Notes: generated by a model not told the origin, from the sequence alone. A stretch of 64,000 nucleotides of DNA from Bosea sp. OAE506 (GCF_040546595.1 NZ_JBEPOB010000001.1:2729001-2793000); one strand, 5' to 3'; counted from the stretch's first letter, positions 37,688-47,773 are shown. Numbers and translations: made by a program.

Positions 37688-39035
37688 AATTGGCGTCTTC
37701 GCCGATCTTGAAGAGGATGAGGACGAACAGCACGCCCGCCGCCACGGCGAGCCAGCGCGAGGGCGTAAGCCGGTGGACGAGCGCCCAGGCGGTCGGCCCG
37801 ATGATCGCGAAGGCCGCGGCCGGCAGCAGCGCGCGCCATTTGAACCCGGTGCCGAGCGGGGCGAGGCCGAAGAGCCCCTTGTAGATCGCCATCGCCGCCT
37901 CGAAGCTCGTGGCGCGGAACAGCACCCAGCAGAGCGCGACGAAGACGAAGGTCAGGAGCCAGCCGAGGAGCGGCGGCATTGGCCAGCCGGCGCGACGCCA
38001 GAGCAGGGCGACGATCAGCGCGAGGCCGTGCGCCGCACCCCAGGCGACGAAGGTGAGGCCGGCGCCATGCCAGAGGCCGCCCAGCGCCATGGTCGCAAAC
38101 AGCGCCCAGACCTGCCGCGGCAGGCCATGCCGCGAGCCGCCGAGCGCGATGTAGAGATAGTCGCGCAGGAAGCGCGACAACGTCATGTGCCAGCGGCGCC
38201 AGAAATCCTGGATGCTGGTCGAGCGATAGGGCGTCTCAAAATTCTGCGGCAGCACGATGCCGAAGAGCAAGGCGAGCCCCAGGGCCATGTCGGTATAGCC
38301 CGAGAAGTCGAAATAGATCTGGAAGGAGAAGGCGAGCGTCGCCTGCCAGGCCTCTACCACGGAGACGACCTTGCCCGCGGCCGCGGCGGCGAAGACCGGG
38401 TTGGCGTATTCGGCCAGCGGATCGCCGATCAGCACCTTCTTGGCGAGGCCGGCCGTGAGCAGCAGCAGCCCGCGGCCGAAGCGCTCGGCGGCGTCGGGCC
38501 GGTGATAGGGCCGCTCCTCGAACTGGTGCATGATCTCGCGCCAGCGCACCAGCGGCCCGGCCAGCACCTGCGGGAAGAAGGCGATGTAGAGCCCGTAGCG
38601 GACGAGATTGTAGCGCGGCGCCTGGCCGCGGCGCAGATCCGTCAGGTACATGACGTGGTGAAAGGTGAAGAAGGAGATGCCGAGCGGCAGCGCCAGGTCG
38701 AGCTTCGGCGCCGGCAAACCCGGAATCATCGCAGCGAGATCGCCGAAGAAGTTGAAGTACTTGAACAGCGCCAGCACGAGCAGGTTGGCGACGATGGCGG
38801 CCGTGATCAGCGCGCCGGAGCGGGTCTTCTGGAAGCCCTCCGCGACCAGCCAGTTGACCAGGATCGAGGCCATCAGCAGCGGCAGGAAGCGCCAGTCCCA
38901 ATAGGCGTAGAAGGCCAACGACAGCACCAGCAGCAGCGGCAGCCGCGCAACTGGTGCAAAGCGCTCGACCAGCCAGTGCAGGGCAAGCGCCAGCGGCAGG
39001 AAGGCGAGGAGGAAGGCGAAGGAGTTGAAGAGCAT
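37662..39035 (-). CDS. MBOAT membrane-bound O-acyltransferase
   Basis: 457 residues and about ten TM segments. It begins MLFNSFAFLLAFLPLAL and contains PLGISFFTFHHVMYLTD, FPQVLAGPLVRWREI, YFDFSGYTDMALGLALLFGI and the catalytic-His region GGLWHGAGLTFVAWGAAHG, matching AlgI/DltB-like O-acetylases that pass acetyl groups across the inner membrane to polysaccharides. The ATG at 39035 is preferred over a TTG at 39047. No polysaccharide synthesis genes flank it. Confidence 0.9.
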   Translation of the reverse strand: MLFNSFAFLLAFLPLALALHWLVERFAPVARLPLLLVLSLAFYAYWDWRFLPLLMASILVNWLVAEGFQKTRSGALITAAIVANLLVLALFKYFNFFGDLAAMIPGLPAPKLDLALPLGISFFTFHHVMYLTDLRRGQAPRYNLVRYGLYIAFFPQVLAGPLVRWREIMHQFEERPYHRPDAAERFGRGLLLLTAGLAKKVLIGDPLAEYANPVFAAAAAGKVVSVVEAWQATLAFSFQIYFDFSGYTDMALGLALLFGIVLPQNFETPYRSTSIQDFWRRWHMTLSRFLRDYLYIALGGSRHGLPRQVWALFATMALGGLWHGAGLTFVAWGAAHGLALIVALLWRRAGWPMPPLLGWLLTFVFVALCWVLFRATSFEAAMAIYKGLFGLAPLGTGFKWRALLPAAAFAIIGPTAWALVHRLTPSRWLAVAAGVLFVLILFKIGEDANYEFIYFQF

Positions 39036-39096
39036 CGGGCTTGGCAAGGTCGCGGCGAGGCTGCCGCCTTAGCCGATTATCGAGCCTGAGTCATGC

Positions 39097-39318
39097 TCAA
39101 GCCAAAGCTCGGACAAACCTAGCGAGTCTTTTGCCTTTATTGATCTCGGTAGCGTATGATTTGGGTATGTCTGCCCGCTCCGCTATCTCTCTTGCGGACA
39201 TATGCTGGATATCTTCCGCATATTTGATGCCGAAGAGGTGGATCTGAACCACTTTTTCGTCGAGCCCGGCACCGCCATACATCCGTGCCAAGATTGCGGC
39301 AGCCTGTTCGATCGTCAT
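39097..39318 (-). CDS. Small orphan helix-turn-helix-like protein
   Basis: 73 residues: EQAAAILARMYGGAGLDEKVVQIHLFGIKYAED then SAREIAERADIPKSYATEINKGKRLARFV, which looks like a compact HTH of Cro/antitoxin type. No toxin gene is adjacent. The gene and the ~50 bases beyond it are visibly less GC-rich than its neighbours, which suggests acquired DNA. Function not known. Confidence 0.6.
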   Translation of the reverse strand: MTIEQAAAILARMYGGAGLDEKVVQIHLFGIKYAEDIQHMSAREIAERADIPKSYATEINKGKRLARFVRALA

Positions 39319-39345
39319 TTTTGGCTCCCTATGCCCGGACCGCCC

Positions 39346-40875
<1,530 letters not shown>

Positions 40876-41035
40876 GAGGACGCCCCGGAGCCGACGAACT
40901 GTCTTGCCGCTTCCGGATTAAGCGGGCCGCAGGCGCGAGTCCATCACCCGTTGGTCGTGCAAGGCGGCAGCCTTCGCCGGACGCTTCGACCATGATAGTC
41001 TTCTGGATCTCACCGATTGCGTTGCGAGGGCGCCG

Positions 41036-41293
41036 ATGAATCAGACCCTGTCCTTGCCCGACGACCTCTTTCGCATGATCGAGGCTCGCGTCGAAACCGG
41101 CGACTATGCCTCGGCGACCGAGGTCGTCCGCGACGCGCTTGCGTCCCTGGACCGGCAGAACCGGACCGAAGCGGAGAAGCGGGCCTGGCTGCAGCAGGCC
41201 TGGCGCGAGGGCGTCGCCAGCCCCAATATCGGCGCCTTCGACAAGGACCGTTTTCGCCGGGAGGCGCATCGCCGTTTGTCGCAGAAGGCGTAA
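41036..41293 (+). CDS. parD: ParD-type antitoxin
   Basis: 85 residues. A ribbon-helix-helix N-terminus (NQTLSLPDDLFRMIEARVETGDYASATEVVRDALASLDRQ) is typical of ParD/CC2985 antitoxins, and the C-terminal part would wrap the toxin. It is immediately followed (3 bp) by a parE-like frame that is broken, so the pair is probably no longer a working toxin-antitoxin system as written. Confidence 0.85.
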   Translation: MNQTLSLPDDLFRMIEARVETGDYASATEVVRDALASLDRQNRTEAEKRAWLQQAWREGVASPNIGAFDKDRFRREAHRRLSQKA

Positions 41294-41296
41294 CGC

Positions 41297-41594
41297 ATGG
41301 GGGCGATCACATGGTCGCAGCAGGCCGAGGACGATCTTCAGGCGATATGGCTGGATTGCGCGTGACAGCGTCGGCGCTGCCGAGGCGTTTCTGGACCGCA
41401 TGATCGAACGCGTCAGCATCCTCGAACGGTTTCCAGAGGCCGGCCCGAGCCGCGACGAGATCGGGGAGGGGGCGCGGGCGCTCGTCGCCGAGCGCTGGCT
41501 CGTCCTCTACCGCATGACGGCAGATGGCGTTCAGATCGTGCGTATCGTCGATGGCGCTCGCGACCTGAGCAAGCTGACGCCGATGGAGGGCTGA
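41297..41594 (+). pseudogene. parE: ParE-type toxin, frameshifted
   Basis: The ATG at 41297 gives MGAITWSQQAEDDLQAIWLDCA and then stops at 41363-41365. The adjacent frame continues with GWIARDSVGAAEAFLDRMIERVSILERFPEAGPS ... RWLVLYRMTADGVQIVRIVDGARDLSKL, the rest of a RelE/ParE toxin. The break lies between about 41345 and 41362. A missing 2 bases fits the family spacing (IW-x-W-IARD) best; one extra base is also possible. True decay is plausible because inactivating a toxin is tolerated. Confidence 0.85.
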
Positions 41595-41621
41595 GGCTTA
41601 CTCGGCGCACGGACCTCTTCG

Positions 41622-42410
41622 TCAGCCGTGCCGGAGCAGCAGCGCCGCCGCGTCATACTCCCTCCGCCGGATGGCGCGGCGCTCGGCGGCCTCCTCGTCC
41701 TGGCCCCAGATGCCGATCTGGTAGTCCTCGTCGCAATGGGCGGCGGCCCAGATCGCGTCGGCGTCGCGCAGGCCGAAGTGGAGCGCCAGCATCAGCAGGG
41801 TCGAGCCGGTCAGCGTCATGACGTTATGGGCGCCCGCCAGCGCGACGGGGGCGGGGATGGCGGCGACATGGCGGGCCACCGCCTCGAGCGTGGTCGGTGG
41901 CTGCTCTGCGAAGACGATGCCCTGCGCGAGGATGAAGCGCGCGCCGATCTTTGCCTCGACCGCGTGTCGGATCGGCTCCCAGATCGCCTCCTGCAGCGCG
42001 ACCAACTCCTGCGGCTCGCCGGCGCGGTAGCAGAGCGCGTCGGAGCCGGCATACCGGACGATCTCGGCGCGCACGGCCTCGTGCTGGTCGGCGACTCCGT
42101 CCAGCGCCGAATTGACCAGCCGGGTCAGCGGCATGCGGGCGGGATCGATCCTGTCGCTCGGCGCGTCCCATTCGGCGGCAAGCGCTTCGGCGACGGGGCG
42201 GGAGGCCACCGCGAGCGGGTTGCGCGCCGGAGTGCGGGCGGTGCGGCCGTCGAGCGCGACATGGAACAGCCCGTCGCGTTCCAGCACAGCGGCGTGCTCG
42301 TAGAAGCGGCTCGGCAGGGCGTTGCGCATCGCCTTCTGCGCTGCGGCGACGGGATCGGGCTGGCGCTGGCCGGCAGCGCCGAAGCGGGCGAGGAATTCAT
42401 CAGTCGACAT
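41622..42410 (-). CDS. ATP12-type F1-ATPase assembly chaperone
   Basis: 262 residues. Motifs LPSRFYEHAAVLERDGLFHVALDGRTARTPARNPLAV, AEWDAPSDRIDPARMPLTRLVNSALDG and CYRAGEPQELVALQEAIWEPI match the ATP12 family, which helps assemble F1 alpha subunits in mitochondria and alphaproteobacteria. Full length. It converges with the broken parE. Confidence 0.9.
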   Translation of the reverse strand: MSTDEFLARFGAAGQRQPDPVAAAQKAMRNALPSRFYEHAAVLERDGLFHVALDGRTARTPARNPLAVASRPVAEALAAEWDAPSDRIDPARMPLTRLVNSALDGVADQHEAVRAEIVRYAGSDALCYRAGEPQELVALQEAIWEPIRHAVEAKIGARFILAQGIVFAEQPPTTLEAVARHVAAIPAPVALAGAHNVMTLTGSTLLMLALHFGLRDADAIWAAAHCDEDYQIGIWGQDEEAAERRAIRRREYDAAALLLRHG

Positions 42411-42442
42411 GGGCGCGCCTCTAGCATGGCGGCGGCGCGCGG

Positions 42443-43441
42443 TCAGCCTCCGAAACGGTCGCGCCAGGCCGGCAGCGCACCGGCGAAGGGCAGGGCGGTG
42501 GCGGCATGGACGCCGCGCGCCACGGCGCGGGCCAGCACGTCGGCTGCGGTGGCGCAGAGTTCGGTCAGGGCGAAGGCGTCCGAGGGGGCGCCGCTGTGGC
42601 CGGTCGCGGCGGCGAAGACGATGTCGCCGTCGAGCGCGCCATGAGAGGGGCGTAAGGCGCGGGCCAGCCCGTCATGGGCGGCGAGCGCGAGACGCTTGCA
42701 CTGCGCCTTGGTCAGAACGGCGTCGGTCGCGACCATGGCGATGGTGGTGTTCTGGCCCGTGCCTCCCTTGAAGCGCAGGCCGAGATCTTCAGCTGAGATG
42801 CCGGCCGGCCAGCCGCGCCCGCCGAACTCACTGTCGCGTTCATAGGGCGCCGCCCAGAAATGCGGGCCGTCGCCGATCTGCGCTGTGCCGACCGCATTGA
42901 CCGCGACGAGCGCGCCGACGATCTGCCCCGTGGCGGCCCGGGCGCTGGCCGAGCCGAGACCGCCCTTCAGATTGGCTGTGGTGGCGCCATAGCCGGCGCC
43001 GGCCGTGCCCAGGGCAAAATCGGCAGCGGCGGTTGCGGCGGCATGGGCGCCGAGACGGCGATAGGGCGCTTCAAGCCCGCCCTTCGCCCAGGGCTTGTCG
43101 CCGCCATTGAGCAGGTCGAACAGGATCGCCTGCGGGACGATCGGCACATGCAGGGGGCCGATGGGGAAGCCGCGGCCCTGGCTCGCCAGATGCGCCATCA
43201 CGCCGTCGGCGGCCGCAAGCCCCCAGGCCGAGCCGCCCGAGAGCACGATTGCATCGACATGCTCGACCGTCATTTCCGGCTCGAGCAGGGCCGTCTCGCG
43301 CACGCCGGGCGCGCCGCCGAGGATGGCGACGGAGGCGACCGTCGGGCGCTCGAACAGGGCGACGGTGACGCCCGTGGCGGCCGCGCTATCATGGGCGTGG
43401 CCGACGAGCAGGCCGCGGACATCGGTGATGAGATTGCGCAT
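42443..43441 (-). CDS. P1 family peptidase (NylC-like, Thr nucleophile)
   Basis: 332 residues. Begins NLITDVRGLLVGHAHD and has LSGGSAWGLAAADGV and GTAGAGYGATTANLKGGLG. The self-cleavage point is probably Asn231/Thr232 in GGTGQNTTIAMVATD, the arrangement found in NylC-like amide hydrolases. This places it in a different P1 subgroup from the enzyme at 10587-11615. Natural substrate unknown. It is 32 bp upstream of the ATP12-type gene on the same strand. Confidence 0.85.
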   Translation of the reverse strand: MRNLITDVRGLLVGHAHDSAAATGVTVALFERPTVASVAILGGAPGVRETALLEPEMTVEHVDAIVLSGGSAWGLAAADGVMAHLASQGRGFPIGPLHVPIVPQAILFDLLNGGDKPWAKGGLEAPYRRLGAHAAATAAADFALGTAGAGYGATTANLKGGLGSASARAATGQIVGALVAVNAVGTAQIGDGPHFWAAPYERDSEFGGRGWPAGISAEDLGLRFKGGTGQNTTIAMVATDAVLTKAQCKRLALAAHDGLARALRPSHGALDGDIVFAAATGHSGAPSDAFALTELCATAADVLARAVARGVHAATALPFAGALPAWRDRFGG

Positions 43442-43621
43442 GGGAGGCTCACGGATGCGGCGGCGGGGGAACGGCTCGAGGCGCGCGGCGTTACATTACG
43501 ATCTCTTCATGCTTGCGCCATCGCAAGGTCATCGCCGGGAGCCCAGGGTAAGACCATCGCCACCCGGCTTCGAGACCCGCTAAGCGACCCTGTCTTCGTC
43601 GACCCCTCTGGGAGAATCCTG

Positions 43622-44299
43622 ATGAAACCCTTCGCCCTGATCGCAGCCTCCTCCATCGCCGCGCTGGCCGCCGGCTTCGCCGTCGCGCAGCCCGCGCCGA
43701 TTCCGCCCGCGGGCGGCGATCGCGACGGTCCCCGCCACGAGCGCAGCGAGCGCCCCGATCGCAGCGACCGCTATGAGGGCCGCGAGCAGCGCCGGACCGA
43801 GTGGCGCGAGCAGCGTGCCGAGCGGATGCAGGCCAGGCTCAATGAGCGCCTCGCCAAGCTGCGCACCGACATGAAGCTCAAGCCGGAGCAGGTGCCGCTG
43901 TTCGACACGGTCGAGGGCGTGATCAAGAAGCGCTCCGACGAGCGCCGCGCCGGCTGGGCCGCGATGCGCGAGCAGCGCGAGACCTTCCGCCATGCCGACA
44001 TCATGGAGCGGCTCGACATGATGTCCGGCCGCGCCGGCGAGCGCGCCGCGCGCTCCAAGGAACTGGCCGACGCCGTGCGCCCGCTCTGGACCACGCTCAG
44101 CGACGAGCAGAAGACGGTGGCGCGCCGCGCCGTGCGCGAGGTGATGGCCGAGGGCCGTGGCATGATGCGCGCGATGCACGAGCGCATGCATGGCGGTGGC
44201 CACGACCGCATGGAGGACCGCCGCGGCGGCCGCTTCCAGGACGACGAGGATCGCGGGCCGCGTCGCGGACCCGAGGATCGCTGGGAGCGCCGCGGCTAA
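43622..44299 (+). CDS. Spy/CpxP-like periplasmic protein (LTXXQ-type)
   Basis: 225 residues. A signal peptide (LIAASSIAALAAGFAVAQ) is followed by a highly charged Arg/Glu-rich helical region (EWREQRAERMQARLNERLAKLRTDMKLKPEQVPLFDTVEG), then a second LTXXQ-like block (LWTTLSDEQKTVARRAVREVM) and an Arg/Asp/His-rich tail (HGGGHDRMEDRRGG). Such proteins act as periplasmic chaperones or metal-stress sensors. GGAG lies before the ATG, and a strong terminator follows. Confidence 0.75.
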   Translation: MKPFALIAASSIAALAAGFAVAQPAPIPPAGGDRDGPRHERSERPDRSDRYEGREQRRTEWREQRAERMQARLNERLAKLRTDMKLKPEQVPLFDTVEGVIKKRSDERRAGWAAMREQRETFRHADIMERLDMMSGRAGERAARSKELADAVRPLWTTLSDEQKTVARRAVREVMAEGRGMMRAMHERMHGGGHDRMEDRRGGRFQDDEDRGPRRGPEDRWERRG

Positions 44300-44327
44300 G
44301 GCTGCGGTCCCTTTTCACAGAGACTGG

Positions 44328-44355
44328 AGGGCGGCTCGCGAGAGCCGCCCTTTTT
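44328..44355 (+). terminator. Rho-independent terminator of the Spy-like gene
   Basis: AGGGCGGCTC (44328-44337) pairs with GAGCCGCCCT (44342-44351) across a GCGA loop, ending in TTTTT. Confidence 0.9.
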
Positions 44356-44368
44356 CATGCGCGGATGG

Positions 44369-44611
44369 TCAGGTGCCGACCGAGTCGGTGACGCATTTCT
44401 TGGTGAAGCTCGTCTTGGCCGCGCCGGCGAGCTTCTTGTCCGCAGCTTGCTTGTCGCAGGCGGCCGTGGCGTCCTTCTCGCACTTGGTCAGGAAGCTGGT
44501 CTTGGCGGCGCCGTTGAGCTTCTTGTCGCCGGCCTGGACGGTGCAGCTCTGGGCCTGGGCGAATGTGGAGATGCAGGTGAGGGCCAAAGCGGCCAGAAGG
44601 GTCTTCGTCAT
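44369..44611 (-). CDS. PsiF-repeat-like small secreted protein
   Basis: 80 residues from the ATG at 44611. A signal peptide ends at AQAQ. The mature part contains two copies of a DKKL-x-GAAKTSF-(T/L)-KC unit with conserved Cys, like the repeats of phosphate-starvation protein PsiF. Four Cys remain in the mature chain, allowing two disulfides. Biological role unknown. Confidence 0.7.
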   Translation of the reverse strand: MTKTLLAALALTCISTFAQAQSCTVQAGDKKLNGAAKTSFLTKCEKDATAACDKQAADKKLAGAAKTSFTKKCVTDSVGT

Positions 44612-44820
44612 CGTCGCTGATTCCCGTGGTTGGGAGCTCAAGGGTTAACCCAGCGTGAGGCTGGGGCAAGCGGCATTTCCGAGGCTTGCCGCCGCAAATC
44701 CGCCCCATCTCCTAACGCGCTGGGAACAAAGCCAAAATGCAGATTTACCTTATGTATTCAACTTCGATTCATGTGTTTCCGTTTACGTTTTGGCAGGGAT
44801 CTGGAAACAAGGGTTGGGCC

Positions 44821-44973
44821 ATGAAGACACCATGGTTGATCTGGGGAATGCGGGGCTTCATCGGCCTCGTTTTCATTGCGAGCCTGTTTGGCCCTTATGC
44901 GCTGTCGATCCTGATCGGCTGCCTCGGGCTGGGCTGCTACTGGTTTCGCGACGAGGTCGGCTCGCATCTGTGA
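44821..44973 (+). CDS. Small two-helix membrane protein (hypothetical)
   Basis: 50 residues from the ATG at 44821 (an in-frame ATG at 44737 would give 78, but that segment is AT-rich and looks like a regulatory region). Sequence MKTPWLIWGMRGFIGLVFIASLFGPYALSILIGCLGLGCYW is nearly all hydrophobic, enough for two short TM helices, ending in RDEVGSHL. No family recognised. Confidence 0.45.
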   Translation: MKTPWLIWGMRGFIGLVFIASLFGPYALSILIGCLGLGCYWFRDEVGSHL

Positions 44974-45047
44974 GCGCCGCGGCGCCGCCGCGCCGCGTTT
45001 GATCCAGGCCAAGGCTGCCGGCCGCGCGATCCGCTAGCAGCGGGGGC

Positions 45048-45647
45048 ATGATCTCCAGCGCCTTCCTTCTCGGGCTCGCTTTGCTCCTGGCCACGCCCGG
45101 CCCCACCAACACGCTGCTCGCGCTCGCGGGCGCGACGCAGCCCCGGGACGGGACGGTCCGCTTCTTGCTGCCGCGTCTGCTGCTTGCCGAACTCACGGGT
45201 TACCTCGCCGCCGTGCTTCTGCTGGGGGCGCTGATGCGCGCCGTCGGCGACGGCATCGAGGCGATCCGCCCGGCCTTGCAGGCGGCGGCCGCGCTCTATC
45301 TCGCTTTGGCGGCGATGCGGATGTGGCGGGCGCGCGGCGAGGTGGCTGCCGGCGCCGCGGTCGCGCCCGCGCAGATCCTGGCGACCACGCTGCTCAACCC
45401 CAAGACGCTGATCATCGCGCTGGTGCTGATGCCGGCCGGTTGGAGCGGGCAGGGCGCGGTCGCCGCCACCCATCTGGCGGCGATGGCGCTGATGATCCCG
45501 CTCGCGGGCGGGGCCTGGTTCCTCGGCGGGCGCGGGCTGGCCAAAGCGGCGGGCTCGCGCCTGCGCCGCGCCATCCCGCGCGCTTCGGCGGTGCTGCTCG
45601 GCCTGTTTGCGATGGTTCTGGCCGGGCGGGCGCTGGCGGGCTGGTGA
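45048..45647 (+). CDS. LysE-family amino-acid exporter-like membrane protein
   Basis: 199 residues, about six TM segments. The conserved N-terminal FLLGLALLLATPGPTNTLLALAGA is the LysE/RhtB signature, with a mid-protein ATTLLNPKTLIIALVLMP. It would export an amino acid or a related metabolite; specificity is unknown. The C-terminus is short but complete. Confidence 0.8.
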   Translation: MISSAFLLGLALLLATPGPTNTLLALAGATQPRDGTVRFLLPRLLLAELTGYLAAVLLLGALMRAVGDGIEAIRPALQAAAALYLALAAMRMWRARGEVAAGAAVAPAQILATTLLNPKTLIIALVLMPAGWSGQGAVAATHLAAMALMIPLAGGAWFLGGRGLAKAAGSRLRRAIPRASAVLLGLFAMVLAGRALAGW

Positions 45648-45675
45648 GCGCGCCCGCTCCCGGCGGCCTGTCGCC

Positions 45676-46266
45676 TCAGCCGCGGGTGATGACGGGCACG
45701 CCGATCAGCAGCGGGTGGAGCCAGAACGCGAAGACGACATAGAGCGCCAGCCCCGCGACGATCGCGATGATGTCGCGGCGGCCGAAGGCGACATTCGCCA
45801 TGGCGGCGCTGCGGGCGATCTCTTCGGGCCGGCGCTTGGTCGAGATGCGCGCCATCACCGCCCAGGCGAGGAAGCCGCCGAACAGCAGCATGCTGCCGAG
45901 ATCGCCATTGGCGAGGAGATGGGCGGTGGCCCAGATCTTCACGGCCAGCAGCATCGGATGCTTGACGCGTGACAACAGCCAGGAGGGCCGCTTGCCGACG
46001 CCGAGCAGGATGAAGATCGGCAGGTTGAGCAGGAGCGCCAGATGCCGCGTCCAGACCGGCGGCTCCCAGACGACCGTGTAGCCCGCCGCGCGCTGCAGCC
46101 CGTAGCCATAGATCAGCAGCACGAAGCCGATGATGGAAACGGCCGAGTACAACCCCTTGTAGCCGCCCGCGCCGAACCGCTCGATCAGCCGCGCGCGCAG
46201 ATCGCGCTTCATCGTGACGGCGTGCATGCCGAGGAACAGGACGAGGCCGAGAATCAGCAGGAGCAT
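45676..46266 (-). CDS. NnrU-family membrane protein
   Basis: 196 residues, five or six TM helices. Motifs HAVTMKRDLRARLIERFGAGGYKGLYSAVSIIGFVLLIYGYG, WTRHLALLLNLPIFILLGV and RVKHPMLLAVKIWATAHLLANGDLGSMLLFGGFLAWAVMARIS match NnrU, a protein first linked to denitrification and nitric-oxide metabolism. No nitrogen-oxide genes lie nearby. Confidence 0.85.
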   Translation of the reverse strand: MLLLILGLVLFLGMHAVTMKRDLRARLIERFGAGGYKGLYSAVSIIGFVLLIYGYGLQRAAGYTVVWEPPVWTRHLALLLNLPIFILLGVGKRPSWLLSRVKHPMLLAVKIWATAHLLANGDLGSMLLFGGFLAWAVMARISTKRRPEEIARSAAMANVAFGRRDIIAIVAGLALYVVFAFWLHPLLIGVPVITRG

Positions 46267-46667
46267 GCGGGGAACGCCTCAGGTTGGAGCAATTCCAACC
46301 ATGGACTGGCGGGGTGGGTGCTGCAACTGGGCGGGGGCAATGGGTGATCGCGGAAGGGGCCCTTTATGGCAAGGTCCACTGGCGCAGCTGCGAGCCTCTT
46401 GAAAAGCTTGGATGCGTTCCCAAATCCTCGTCAGCGGCAGAAGCCGCACGGAAAGAGCCGCAACGAGCTGGGGAACCTCATAGGCACTAAACGGAAAAAG
46501 CCCCACTGTTGGCCTTGTGCAAGAAGGCGGTTCACCAAAAGGCCCTTGCACTAGAGTAGGAGGCGACATTGTTCGTCCTCGACTTCGAAGCCAGCCGGTC
46601 TAGAGAACTGAGAGCCTACCGCATCCGCCTGACGGTGCGATTGTTTTGGTTCTTTTGATCGAACGCG
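46267..46667. other. Intergenic region without a clear gene
   Basis: About 400 bp, less GC-rich than its surroundings. Short ORFs on both strands (for example 46366-46554 plus, Arg/Lys-rich, 62 codons, and a minus-strand frame) have no good RBS or recognisable motif. The stretch ends in a hairpin at 46668-46701, so a small RNA transcribed rightward is possible. No tRNA or known RNA was identified. Confidence 0.3.
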
Positions 46668-46702
46668 AAAGGGCATCCTCTGGAAACAGGGGGTGCCCTT
46701 TT
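46668..46702 (+). terminator. Terminator-like hairpin with no assigned gene
   Basis: AAAGGGCA (46668-46675) pairs with TGCCCTTT (46694-46701) and is followed by one more T. It would end a rightward transcript from the gene-free region, or a leftward one. Confidence 0.5.
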
Positions 46703-46778
46703 GCATTACCGTTTCTGCCTAGGAACGGGTCTTAGGATCGACCGCCACCTTGTCCGGACCTATGCGCTTCCCTCCCGC

Positions 46779-46882
46779 GTCATTCCGGGCGAGCGCAGCG
46801 AAGACCCGGAATCCATCGGAGGGCGGGGCGCCCTATGATGGATTCCGGTTCTTCGCCGCTTCCGCGGCTTGTCCGAAATGAC
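46779..46882. repeat. Dispersed intergenic palindrome, family A, copy 3
   Basis: Outer arms GTCATTCCGG (46779-46788) and CCGAAATGAC (46873-46882), with internal GGAATCCATC and GATGGATTCC halves. Same layout and length as the copies at 3994 and 30687, with C-to-T changes kept in both arms. Confidence 0.8.
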
Positions 46883-46985
46883 GGGGAGGGTGGGGCGATG
46901 GCGGTGGGCGATCCCGCGGGGCGGTCGACGAGCCCTGACAACGAAAAAGGGGACGGCGATCGCTCGCCATGCCCCCAAATTCTCC

Positions 46986-47009
46986 GGCAAACGGGCCTTG
47001 CGGCCCGCT
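46986..47009 (-). terminator. Probable terminator of rpsD
   Basis: On the minus strand CGGGCC-GCAA-GGCCCG (47007-46992) is followed by TTTG. Short stem and weak T run, but correctly placed just past the rpsD stop. Confidence 0.55.
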
Positions 47010-47018
47010 TCCGTTCGA

Positions 47019-47636
47019 TCAGCGCGAGTAGAACTCGATGACCAGGTTCGGTTCCATCTGCACCGCATAGGGCACGTCCGTCAGCGTCGGCGTGCGGGTG
47101 AAGGTGGCGGTCGACTTGGTGTGGTCGGTGTCGAGATAATCCGGCACGTCGCGCTCGGCGAGCTGGGCCGACTCGAGCACGATGGCGAGTTGGCGCGAGC
47201 TCTCCTTGACCGCGATCACGTCACCCGGCTTGACCTGGTAGGACGCGATGTTGACGCGCTTGCCGTTGACCGTGATGTGGCCGTGGTTGACGAACTGACG
47301 GGCAGCGAAGACCGTCGGCACGAACTTGGCGCGGTAGATCACGGCGTCCAGGCGACGCTCGAGCAGGCCGATCAGGTTCTCGCCCGAGTCGCCCTTGAGG
47401 CGGATCGCCTCGGCGTAGTAGCGGCGGAACTGCTTCTCGGAGATCGAGCCGTAATAGCCCTTCAGCTTCTGCTTGGCGCGCAGCTGCGTGCCGAAGTCGG
47501 ACGGCTTGCCCTTGCGGCGCTGGCCGTGCTGGCCGGGGCCGTATTCGCGGCGGTTGACCGGGGACTTCGGGCGGCCCCAGATGTTCTGACCGAGACGGCG
47601 GTCAATCTTGTATTTCGCCTCATGGCGCTTCGACAT
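47019..47636 (-). CDS. rpsD: 30S ribosomal protein S4
   Basis: 205 residues from the ATG at 47636; an in-frame extension to 47693 is Arg/Ser-rich and lies in the leader. It begins [21 protein letters not shown] and includes [39 protein letters not shown] and the S4 RNA-binding domain [45 protein letters not shown]. Stand-alone rpsD is usual in alphaproteobacteria. Confidence 0.97.
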   Translation of the reverse strand: MSKRHEAKYKIDRRLGQNIWGRPKSPVNRREYGPGQHGQRRKGKPSDFGTQLRAKQKLKGYYGSISEKQFRRYYAEAIRLKGDSGENLIGLLERRLDAVIYRAKFVPTVFAARQFVNHGHITVNGKRVNIASYQVKPGDVIAVKESSRQLAIVLESAQLAERDVPDYLDTDHTKSTATFTRTPTLTDVPYAVQMEPNLVIEFYSR

Positions 47637-47744
47637 ATCGCGTGTCCTCGTGAGTTCGCGAGTTGAGGACCGCGCCCTCCTGCTCTCCCGCATGGGGCGG
47701 GAGCGACAGATCCGGCTTCCGAAGAAAGCGGATCACGGGTGCGG

Positions 47745-47773
47745 AAAAAGCCACGCGGGCCTTTTGGGCCCGC
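47745..47773 (-). promoter_or_regulatory. Hairpin plus T-tract in the rpsD leader
   Basis: On the minus strand GCGGGCC/GGCCCGC (stem within 47755-47773) is followed five bases later by TTTTT (47749-47745). It lies about 110 bp before the rpsD start in the likely 5' leader, so it may be an attenuator for this autogenously controlled ribosomal gene. The dipeptidase gene on the other strand makes a terminator from upstream less likely. Confidence 0.35.

Noticed and set aside
46366..46554. A 62-codon Lys/Arg-rich ORF in the gene-free region
   Set aside because: No RBS, no recognisable motif, and a competing minus-strand ORF of similar quality. Kept only as part of a possible small-RNA region.
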